From positions 1-48,070 of the forward strand of contig CABJAE010000016.1 of the NCBI GenBank assembly GCA_902363535.1: DNA of 48,070 nucleotides, given 5' to 3'. Below are positions 1 to 7,284 of the stretch, one piece after another (position 1 is the first letter of the stretch; every line of letters begins with the position of its first letter). The DNA is from Peptoniphilaceae bacterium (GTDB lineage Bacteria > Bacillota > Clostridia > Tissierellales > Peptoniphilaceae). Made by a program: the position numbers and the translations under genes. The notes beneath the pieces were generated by a model, which saw nothing but the letters and a program-made list of their open reading frames with translations, did no database searches and had not been told where the DNA came from.

Positions 1-24
1 CAGGATCAAACTCTCAATAAAAAC
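1..24 (-). rRNA. 16S rRNA, 5' end only (runs off the left edge)
   Basis: Read on the minus strand, the first bases give the universal 16S 5' segment AGAGTTTGATCCTG, the target of the 27F primer, preceded by TTTATTG. Only about 20-24 nt of the mature RNA are present; the rest lies to the left of the window. The exact 5' end is estimated by analogy with other Bacillota. Just upstream, the complementary bits CTCAA and TTGAG around the start could pair in the precursor. Confidence 0.93.
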
Positions 25-150
25 TTTGAGTTTGCTTAGCTCGGATCCACTGACTGTGTTCCGCTTTAAGCTTATAGATTGTTATGGTTTAATCTCTTAT
101 ACCATTTAATTAACTTGGTTCAGCGCTGTGTCTTACGAAACAGCTTATTT

Positions 151-179
151 AGTATATCCCGCAGAGGCTTTTTTGTCAA
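151..179 (-). promoter_or_regulatory. rRNA operon promoter, proximal
   Basis: TTGACA (179-174), 17-bp spacer, TATACT (156-151) on the minus strand. The start of transcription would be about 120 nt before the mature 16S end, leaving room for the usual leader and processing signals. Confidence 0.85.
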
Positions 180-237
180 GCACTTTTTAAATCTTTGTAA
201 AAAGTTTTTTTGACGTGCCTCACGTGACAACTTGTAT

Positions 238-267
238 AGTCTACCATGTGATGGCGACTTTTGTCAA
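238..267 (-). promoter_or_regulatory. probable second rRNA promoter
   Basis: TTGACA (267-262) is followed after 18 bp by TAGACT (243-238) on the minus strand. The -35 is perfect and the -10 matches 4 of 6 positions, so this is weaker than its two neighbours. Confidence 0.55.
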
Positions 268-322
268 CCTATTTTTTGAACTTTTTCTCTCGCGAGTGCG
301 TTCGCTCAAATAGGTAAGTATT

Positions 323-351
323 ATTATACGCAGGTCACTATTTCTTGTCAA
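323..351 (-). promoter_or_regulatory. rRNA operon promoter, perfect sigma-A consensus
   Basis: On the minus strand there is TTGACA (351-346), a 17-bp spacer and TATAAT (328-323). Both hexamers match consensus completely. It reads toward the 16S gene and is the farthest upstream of three. Its -35 lies only 30 bp past the stop codon of the TPR gene. Confidence 0.9.
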
Positions 352-381
352 CACGAATTTTACTTCAGTTTATCTCTTCCT

Positions 382-1482
382 TTACGCCCTTTCCGCCAGC
401 TCTCTCGTCTGCTCAATCAGGGCCCACAGGTCCGGATCCGAGGCGAGACGGTAGGCTTTTTCGAAGTCGTTCAGCGCTTCTGAAAACTTTTCTTCTCTGT
501 AATAGAGAATGCCTCGGTTCATAAGGGCGGTGCGATTGTCGTTTTCTTTGTCCAGAAGATTTGTGAGAACTTCCAGGGCTTCCTCTTCTCTTCCCGCGGC
601 GGCCAGGGCGATGGCCAGGTCGTTTTCGATTTCGCCGTCGTCGCCGTGGGATGCCGCGTCTTCGAGAAAGGCGATGGCTTTGTCCATGTCTCTCAATCCG
701 TAATAGGCCATGCCCAGAATGTGTGCGCACAGAGCGGGCTCGGTGTACTTGGAATCCAGGGACTGAATAGCGGCAATGGCGTCTTCGTATTTTCCGTAGT
801 GCAAGTAGGTCTTCGCCCCGTCAATGGCCGCCGGCTCTTCCACCCGCTCAAGTGCCATTCGCATTTGTTCTTTCAATAGATCGTCTTCGGCGAGGGCCAG
901 GGCCTTTTCGTCGTAAAACTTCGCCTTGATGTAGAGGGCCTGCGCTTCGAAAAGCCGCCCCAGCGCTCCGTAGGCTTCGGCGCAGTTCGGTTCGTCGTTA
1001 ATGACGGACTCGTAGCGATCGGTGATTTCTTTTAACAGATCGCTTAAGTCTTCTCCCTGCCCCCAGTTTTTATTGTAGATGCCCTCCATGGCATAGGTGG
1101 TCTCCAGTCGATCACGCACATCCCCTCGTATGCACTCTTTGGCCCGCGCCATTAAGTAGGCGAATTCCGCCTCTTCCTGTTTCAGGGCAATGGCCAACTG
1201 CCGATCGATGGCGCGAATGGCGTCGTCTCGATTTTCTTTTAAAAATTTCAGGTACACGTCGGCATAGGGAAATTCCGGATCCAAGGCGACGAGAACGCAC
1301 ATGGCGGTAAAAATGTGGCGGTAATCCATGGTGCCGTCGCCGCGCTGCGCCTTGATTTCGCTAACAAGGTCTTTTTGCAACATGGGTATGGGCGCGCCGT
1401 TCAATATTTTCTCGCGACCGGGAATTTGTTCCAAGAAGCCGATGGCGTCGTACCAGTCCCTTAGGTATTTCTTACTGTCCAT
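382..1482 (-). CDS. tetratricopeptide-repeat (TPR) protein
   Basis: A protein of 366 residues whose C-terminal two thirds read as TPR helices, for example around AYGALGRLFEAQALYIKAKF, CAHILGMAYYGLRDMDKAIA and ALMNRGILYYREEKFSEAL. TPRs are protein-protein interaction scaffolds, so no catalytic role is implied. No signal peptide or membrane segment is visible, so it is probably cytoplasmic. The ATG at 1482 (MDSKKYLRDW) is preferred over an upstream in-frame ATG because AGGAAGG lies just before it; it overlaps the end of the radical SAM gene by 11 bp, which suggests coupled translation. It is the last gene before the rRNA promoters and no terminator separates them. The specific function is unknown. 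Confidence 0.75.
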   Translation of the reverse strand: MDSKKYLRDWYDAIGFLEQIPGREKILNGAPIPMLQKDLVSEIKAQRGDGTMDYRHIFTAMCVLVALDPEFPYADVYLKFLKENRDDAIRAIDRQLAIALKQEEAEFAYLMARAKECIRGDVRDRLETTYAMEGIYNKNWGQGEDLSDLLKEITDRYESVINDEPNCAEAYGALGRLFEAQALYIKAKFYDEKALALAEDDLLKEQMRMALERVEEPAAIDGAKTYLHYGKYEDAIAAIQSLDSKYTEPALCAHILGMAYYGLRDMDKAIAFLEDAASHGDDGEIENDLAIALAAAGREEEALEVLTNLLDKENDNRTALMNRGILYYREEKFSEALNDFEKAYRLASDPDLWALIEQTRELAERA

Positions 1483-3127
1483 GGTCCTTCCTTTCATCTC
1501 TGTGATCTTTATATTTTCCGTTTTCGTAGTAAATGTAGCGCACGCGCCCCGGTAAATGAATGCCGCGCACCTGTTTCGACGCTTTGAGGGGATCGTCTGC
1601 GGGAACAAAGTCCGGGTGGTTTTTCAGAAATTCCACCACGGACTGACGGTCCACTTCCGGATCCTCCACGGGCAGGACACCGCCGATGTAGCGATTCTCC
1701 GCAAAATAGAAGTCTTCTTTCAAAGCCGCGTACATAGCCTCGTCCAACAGGCTCGCTTCTTCTAAAAAGCTGTAAAGGAAGCGGTACTTGCCCTCGCGAT
1801 TTTTCAGAGGCATTCGGTGAATGTTTTGTTCAAGTGCCCGAGCCATGGCCATATAGAATTCCGACGGGCACAGGCCTCGCTTCTTGACTTCGGCTTTTAC
1901 GGCGAGAAAAACGTCTTCGTCGTAATAGTTTTCCACAATGGTGGCAAAATTTTTCAGTAATAGCACTTCACTTGCCCGAAGGACATCGGTGCGGATCACC
2001 TCGTAGGGCGGGCGGTCGTCGTAGACGATGTGAAATTCTTCGGCCCTGCGTCGCAGTTCCGTACCGCGGAGCAATTTTAAAAAGCCGATTTGAATCTTTT
2101 TCGCTCCGAGAGGCACCACCCGGTCAAAGCCTTGAAGAAAGCTTTCTATATCTTCTCCGGGAAGACCGACGATGAGATCCACGTGGATATGCACTTTGTC
2201 TCGGTCGATCATGGCCATGGCCCGCTTCATTTTGTCCAGATCCGTGCTCCGGTGGATGCGCCGGTTCACTTCCGGGTTCACCGATTGGATTCCCGCCTCG
2301 ATTTGAAAGAGGCCCGCCGGCGCTTCATTGATTACCTCAGCCACTTCAGGGGTCATGTGTTCCAAATTCATTTCAAAGTGGATGCACATGCCCTTCGGCG
2401 CCTCGTCGATGAAGAAGCGAAGGATCTCTTTTGTGCGCGCGGGACGAATGTGAAAGGATCGGTCCACGAATTTTACCAGCTTCGTTCCCGTCCGGAAAAT
2501 TCGACGCATATGGGCTTTGATTTCTTCCGCGCTTCGGTAGCGCACCACATCGTCTTCGGACGACAAACAGTAGCTGCAGTGGTAGGGGCAGCCGCGCATG
2601 GATTCGTAATAGGCGATGCGATGATTCAAGTCTTCCTCTTCGTAGCCGGCGGGAAGGCCATCCATGGAAAGCGGTCCTTTCACGGGGTTCGCCTGTATTT
2701 TATTTCCGGAGCGATACACCAGGCCCGCCACCGCCTCCGCTTCGGCTTCGCCGGCGAGATAGGCTAAAAAATCGTCGAAACTGTCTTCGCCTTCGCCGCG
2801 CAAGATGCCGTCGATCCACGCCGCTTCTCCCATGCGCTCGACGCTGTCGTAGGTGACTTCCGGACCGCCGACGTATTGTTTGATCTCGGGAAAGGCCTTT
2901 TTTATATAGCGGCCCAGAGTTTCGATCTCAGGCCAATTCCAAATATAGGCAGAGTAAAGGATCACATCGGGGCGCTTCCGCAGGATTTTCTGCAGCATGA
3001 CGTCTTTCGATTCATTAATGGTCATTTCCAGAAGGCCCACCGGCCGCTTCGTGGATTCTTTAAGAAGGCGCACGGCCAAATTTGTGTGAACGTAGCTGGC
3101 GTTTAGGGCGACGAGTAAAGGGTTCAT
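1472..3127 (-). CDS. B12-binding-type radical SAM protein, DUF4080 family
   Basis: A 551-residue protein. Its first ~140 residues resemble a B12-binding (Rossmann) fold, with DVILYSAYIWNW and a VGGPEV motif. The radical SAM core follows with the 4Fe-4S motif CPYHCSYC (Cx3Cx2C), then IQIGIQS-like and VDLIVGLPGED segments typical of the SAM-radical barrel. The C-terminal part fits the DUF4080 domain. Members of this group are annotated as B12-binding radical SAM proteins, but the substrate is not known to me. Start: ATG at 3127 with GGAGG 5 nt upstream. The gene lies between argS, separated by a terminator-like hairpin, and the TPR gene, which it overlaps. Family call is firm; function is open. 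Confidence 0.85.
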   Translation of the reverse strand: MNPLLVALNASYVHTNLAVRLLKESTKRPVGLLEMTINESKDVMLQKILRKRPDVILYSAYIWNWPEIETLGRYIKKAFPEIKQYVGGPEVTYDSVERMGEAAWIDGILRGEGEDSFDDFLAYLAGEAEAEAVAGLVYRSGNKIQANPVKGPLSMDGLPAGYEEEDLNHRIAYYESMRGCPYHCSYCLSSEDDVVRYRSAEEIKAHMRRIFRTGTKLVKFVDRSFHIRPARTKEILRFFIDEAPKGMCIHFEMNLEHMTPEVAEVINEAPAGLFQIEAGIQSVNPEVNRRIHRSTDLDKMKRAMAMIDRDKVHIHVDLIVGLPGEDIESFLQGFDRVVPLGAKKIQIGFLKLLRGTELRRRAEEFHIVYDDRPPYEVIRTDVLRASEVLLLKNFATIVENYYDEDVFLAVKAEVKKRGLCPSEFYMAMARALEQNIHRMPLKNREGKYRFLYSFLEEASLLDEAMYAALKEDFYFAENRYIGGVLPVEDPEVDRQSVVEFLKNHPDFVPADDPLKASKQVRGIHLPGRVRYIYYENGKYKDHRDERKDHGQ

Positions 3128-3135
3128 TCTTCCTC

Positions 3136-3162
3136 CATAAAAAAAGAGGCTTTCGCCTCTTT
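3136..3162 (-). terminator. intrinsic terminator at the argS stop codon
   Basis: On the minus strand AAAGAGGC-GAAA-GCCTCTTT forms a perfect 8-bp stem with a GAAA tetraloop, continued by a run of T. It begins 1 nt after the argS stop and its T-run touches the GGAGG of the next gene, so any transcript of that gene would depend on readthrough or on a promoter inside argS. Confidence 0.85.
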
Positions 3163-3163
3163 C

Positions 3164-4873
3164 TTACATTTTGTCCGGGGCTTCGATGCCCAAAAGATCC
3201 AAACCAATGCGGATCATGTTTTTGACGCCGTATACCAAAAGCAGGCGGGCCTGTTTCAGTGCATCGTCGTCGACGAGAATGGGCGTATTGGTGTAGTACT
3301 TGTTGAAAATTTTTGCGCAGTCGGTAATGTAGCGGGTCACGAAATAGGGTTCGTACTTTTCGTGGCTGTCTACGATCACTTGATTGAAGCCGTAAAGTTT
3401 TTGCAAGAGTTCTTTTTCTTCCTTTGAGGTGAGCAGGGACGCATCCACCGGCCGGCTTACGTCGAAGCCACCTTTTTCCAGAAGGGAATTCATGCGGGCG
3501 TGTGTGTATTGAACATAGGGGCCTGTTTCGCCGTCGAAACTTAAGGTGCGATCCCAATCAAAGACGTAGTCTTTAATCCGTTGATTAAAGAGCTCTTGGA
3601 ATTTCACGGCGCCGATGCCCACTTGATGGGCCAGCTCGTCGCGATTGTCCATTTTCATGCCGCTCGTTTCTTCACGCTCTTTTAAAATGTCTTCCACTTT
3701 GTCCACGGCGCGATTCAAAACATCTTCCAGGTAGACGACTTTGCCCTTCCGGGTGGAGAGGGTACCTTCCGGCAGAGAGACCATGCCGAAGGGCACGTGG
3801 ATGCAGTCGTCGGCCCAGTCGTAGCCCATTTCTTTTAAAATGGCTTTTAATTGTTGGAAGTGAAGGTTTTGTTGACTGCCCACGACGTAGATATTCTTGT
3901 AGAAGTCGTAGTGTTCTTTTCTGAAAATGGCCGTGGCGATGTCGCGGGTCAAATAAATAGTGGAGCCGTCGCTTTTAATAATAATGGACGGGGGCAAATT
4001 GTATTTGTCCAAATTGATGATTTGCGCCCCTTGATCTTCCACCAAAAGGCCCTTTTCCTTGATTTCGTCCACGGCCTTCATCATTAATTCGGAGTAATAG
4101 GATTCGCCGCGGAAGGAATCAAATTCCACATCCAGCATATCGTAGACCCGTTCGAATTCTTTTAAGCTCAGATCGCGGAACCATTGCCAGAGGGAGACAG
4201 CTTCTTCGTCGCCGCTTTCCAGCTTTCTGAACCACTCTCTGGAATTGTCCAAAAGTTCTTGGTCTTCTTCCGCCTCTTTGTTAATGCGAACGTAAAGTTT
4301 CACCAGTTCGGGAATGGCGTTTTTTTCGATGACTTCATCGTCGCCCCAGCGCTTGTAGGCTTCGATCATCATGCCGAATTGGGTGCCGTAATCGCCTAAG
4401 TGGTTAATGGCCTCGACTTTGTAGCCCAAGTGCTTGTAAATGCGCTTAATGGAATCGCCGATAATGGTGGTGCGAATGTGACCGATGTGGAAGGGCTTGG
4501 CGATGTTCGGCGAGGAGTATTCCACGATGACGGTTTTGCCTTCGCCGAGATTCGAGGCACCGAAGCGATCCCCTTCTTCTACCACGGCCTTCAGCACGTT
4601 TTCGGCCAGGGTTTTCGTGTCGATGAAAAAGTTTAGGTAGGGCCCGGCAACGACGATCTGTTCGATGCCTTCCATGCCTTCCAATTTTTCTTTCAGTTCT
4701 TGCGCAATAATGGCCGGATTTTTCCGCATGGTTTTCGCCAGGGTAAAGGTAGGGAAGGCGTAGTCCCCCATTTTTTTGTCCGGCGGCGTTTCAATCTTTA
4801 AAAGTAGTTCGTTTTTCTCCAGCCCCGTTTCCCGAGCCAGCCCTTCTGCAATTTGTTCTTTAAAATCGATCAT
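3164..4873 (-). CDS. argS: arginyl-tRNA synthetase
   Basis: Class I aminoacyl-tRNA synthetase that charges tRNA-Arg in the cytoplasm. At 569 residues it has the usual length. The N-terminal additional domain (about 1-85) is followed by the HIGH signature (FHIGH, 129-132) and the degenerate KMSKS equivalent STRKG (373-377). The C-terminal part is the DALR anticodon-binding domain, with VQYTHAR near its start. Start: ATG at 4873 with GGAGAG upstream, a site that overlaps the stop of mutS2 8 bp away. No T-box precedes it, unlike valS, so it is probably expressed as the last gene of the phe operon. Nothing unusual in the catalytic residues. Confidence 0.97.
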   Translation of the reverse strand: MIDFKEQIAEGLARETGLEKNELLLKIETPPDKKMGDYAFPTFTLAKTMRKNPAIIAQELKEKLEGMEGIEQIVVAGPYLNFFIDTKTLAENVLKAVVEEGDRFGASNLGEGKTVIVEYSSPNIAKPFHIGHIRTTIIGDSIKRIYKHLGYKVEAINHLGDYGTQFGMMIEAYKRWGDDEVIEKNAIPELVKLYVRINKEAEEDQELLDNSREWFRKLESGDEEAVSLWQWFRDLSLKEFERVYDMLDVEFDSFRGESYYSELMMKAVDEIKEKGLLVEDQGAQIINLDKYNLPPSIIIKSDGSTIYLTRDIATAIFRKEHYDFYKNIYVVGSQQNLHFQQLKAILKEMGYDWADDCIHVPFGMVSLPEGTLSTRKGKVVYLEDVLNRAVDKVEDILKEREETSGMKMDNRDELAHQVGIGAVKFQELFNQRIKDYVFDWDRTLSFDGETGPYVQYTHARMNSLLEKGGFDVSRPVDASLLTSKEEKELLQKLYGFNQVIVDSHEKYEPYFVTRYITDCAKIFNKYYTNTPILVDDDALKQARLLLVYGVKNMIRIGLDLLGIEAPDKM

Positions 4874-4881
4874 AGTCTCTC

Positions 4882-7257
4882 CTATCTTAAGTATGCAATG
4901 GTCACGCCACTGCCGCCTTCTGCCGGCTCGGCATCTTCCTGCTTTTTAACCAAGGGATGGTGACGCAAGTATTCCTTTACTTTCTTGCGCAGCATCCCCG
5001 TTCCCTTTCCGTGAATGATTCGTATCCGGTCCAGGGAAGCTAAATATCCGTCGTCCAATGCTTTTTCCAAAATGGGCTCCGCCTCTTCGAAGGTTTTGCC
5101 TCGAATATCGAATTCCACCTTGGCGTTCTTTTGCTTCTTTTGCCGCACTTTCGACGTGTTGACTTTTTTCTCTGCCTTTGCCTGTGGTTCGCTGCGAATC
5201 AAGGATGCGGCGGGTAGGGTCATTTTCATTAAACCCGCCTGCACAAGGACCTCGCCTTTGTTGTCGGGCCCTTCAAGTACCGTGGCGGACACGCCTAATG
5301 ATTCCGCGTAGACTTCGTCTCCCGGCTTCAGGGCCTTGGCTGGTTTGGCCGCCCGCTTCAGCACGATGCCTTCGTCTTTGTCGCGATACTTTTTGCCCCC
5401 TTCCCGCAAAAGATCTTGGGCCTGTTGCAGAGTTTGGGCATCTTCTTTTCTGAGTTGCTCGCGAATATCCCGTATTTCGGACACGGCGAGATCCGCATCT
5501 TCTTTGGCAGACTTTACGATGCGGCGGGCTTCGTCTCTCGCCCGCTGCAAAATCTGATCCTTTTCGGCATTTATCCGATTCGCCGTCTTTTTCGCTTCCG
5601 CCATTTCCCGCCGATATTCGCCGGTGAGTTGCACAAGCTCCGCTTCCCGCTTTTCCAAGCGACTGCGTTCCGCTTCCAAGGTGGTGAGCACGTCTTCAAA
5701 GGCGATGTCTTCGCCTTCCAGAAAATCTTCGGCGCCGTCCAAAATTTCTTTCGGAAGTCCGAGGCGGGAGGAAATTTCAAAGGCGTTGCTCTTGCCGGGC
5801 ACGCCCACGTGGAGGCGGTAGGTGGGCGTCAATGTCTCCACGTCGAATTCCATGGAGGCGTTTTGCACGCCATCCCTTGTCAAGGCATAGAGCTTGAGCT
5901 GGGTGTAGTGGGTGGTGGCCATAAAGCTCACGCCCTTGGCCATTAGGTGTTCGATAATACTCAGTGCCAGGGCCGCCCCTTCCGTGGGGTCGGTGCCGGC
6001 GCCCAGTTCGTCGAAGAGGACCAAGCTGTTTTCGTCCACGGCCTTTAAAATGTCCACGATGTGCACCATGTGGCCGCTGAAGGTGGAAAGAGACTGTTCG
6101 ATGCTCTGTTCGTCGCCGATGTCGGCATAGACGCCGTTGTAAATGCCCACGGTGGTGCCGCGGTCTGCGGGAATGTGCAGGCCGTATTGGGTCATAAGCA
6201 CCATGAGTCCCAAGGTCTTCAGGCTCACGGTCTTGCCCCCGGTGTTGGGCCCGGTAATAATCAGACCCTGATTGTCGCCGCCTAATTCCAAATTCAAGGG
6301 CACCACTTTATGGCGGTCGATTAAGGGATGGCGCGCGTTAATCAGCTTTGTGATGCGCTTCTCGGAAAGCTTGGGACGCACGGCGTTTTGATCCGAGGCC
6401 AGCTTGGCCTTGGCGAAGATAAAATCCAGCTGACCGAAGAGTCGCTCGTTTTCCGCGAAGGCTTCCGGGTACTGACCCACTTCTTGGGAAAGCTCTTCCA
6501 AGATGCGCTGAATCTCGTCTCGTTCTTCCAGCTCCAGCTGACGGATCTCGTTGTTCGCCTCCACAATGGCCATGGGCTCGATGTACACCGTTTGGCCCGA
6601 AGCGCTCATGTCGTGAACCAGGCCCTTTACTTTGCTTCTCGCGTCGTGGCGCACGGGGACCACGTAGCGGCCTTCACGCATGGTGACGAGGGAATCCTGC
6701 AGGGATTCCTGCAGGTCCTGAGAATTTAAAATGGCCTGCAATTTGTCCCGCACCTGATCTTTTTTCCGCGCCAAAGAACGGCGGATGGTCTTCAACTTCG
6801 GGGAGGCATCGTCGTAAATGGAATCTTCCGATTCGATGGTGGCTTCGATGCGCTCTCTGAGATCTCCCTGAGTCCACAGGGCCGATACCATGGCGCGAAT
6901 AGAAGGATAGGGGTCTTCCGCGGATTCGTCGGCCTCGGCCATGTATTTGCGCATGCGAGAGACGCCGCGAAGGGAATCGCCGATTTCCAAAAGCTCGCTT
7001 ATGTGGAGCACGCCGCCGCGGGAAGCGTAGTGGGCGCTTTTCGCCACGGGGCGGGCGCCGGACAAGGGAGGAGCCGAGCGCTCGACCAGGAGGCGAAAAG
7101 CCTCTTCGGTCTCCTGCTGCCTCTGTTCGATGACTGCGGGATCGGCGGAAAAGCGCATGGTTTCGCAACGCTTCTTGCCGATGCTCGACGTCGTCAAGTT
7201 CTTTAATTGTTCGACAATGTCGTGAAATTCAAGAATGGCTTCGATTTTAGGCGCCAT
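4882..7257 (-). CDS. mutS2: endonuclease MutS2 (ribosome rescue / anti-recombination ATPase)
   Basis: 791 residues with the MutS2 layout. A core and clamp region is followed by the ABC-type ATPase with Walker A GPNTGGKT (about residue 330) and Walker B LVLFDELGAGTDP. A long charged coiled coil comes next, and a C-terminal Smr domain (last ~75 residues) carries VEFDIRGKTFEEA and the HGKGTG motif. The N-terminal mismatch-recognition domain of MutS1 is absent, as expected. In related bacteria MutS2 acts on branched DNA and splits collided ribosomes. The start at 7257 (MAPKIEAIL) is chosen because AGAGGAGGA stands 4-5 nt upstream; a longer in-frame start would place this site inside the coding region. 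Confidence 0.96.
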   Translation of the reverse strand: MAPKIEAILEFHDIVEQLKNLTTSSIGKKRCETMRFSADPAVIEQRQQETEEAFRLLVERSAPPLSGARPVAKSAHYASRGGVLHISELLEIGDSLRGVSRMRKYMAEADESAEDPYPSIRAMVSALWTQGDLRERIEATIESEDSIYDDASPKLKTIRRSLARKKDQVRDKLQAILNSQDLQESLQDSLVTMREGRYVVPVRHDARSKVKGLVHDMSASGQTVYIEPMAIVEANNEIRQLELEERDEIQRILEELSQEVGQYPEAFAENERLFGQLDFIFAKAKLASDQNAVRPKLSEKRITKLINARHPLIDRHKVVPLNLELGGDNQGLIITGPNTGGKTVSLKTLGLMVLMTQYGLHIPADRGTTVGIYNGVYADIGDEQSIEQSLSTFSGHMVHIVDILKAVDENSLVLFDELGAGTDPTEGAALALSIIEHLMAKGVSFMATTHYTQLKLYALTRDGVQNASMEFDVETLTPTYRLHVGVPGKSNAFEISSRLGLPKEILDGAEDFLEGEDIAFEDVLTTLEAERSRLEKREAELVQLTGEYRREMAEAKKTANRINAEKDQILQRARDEARRIVKSAKEDADLAVSEIRDIREQLRKEDAQTLQQAQDLLREGGKKYRDKDEGIVLKRAAKPAKALKPGDEVYAESLGVSATVLEGPDNKGEVLVQAGLMKMTLPAASLIRSEPQAKAEKKVNTSKVRQKKQKNAKVEFDIRGKTFEEAEPILEKALDDGYLASLDRIRIIHGKGTGMLRKKVKEYLRHHPLVKKQEDAEPAEGGSGVTIAYLR

Positions 7258-7284
7258 ATCTCCTCCTCTTCTAAACACTTGCTT

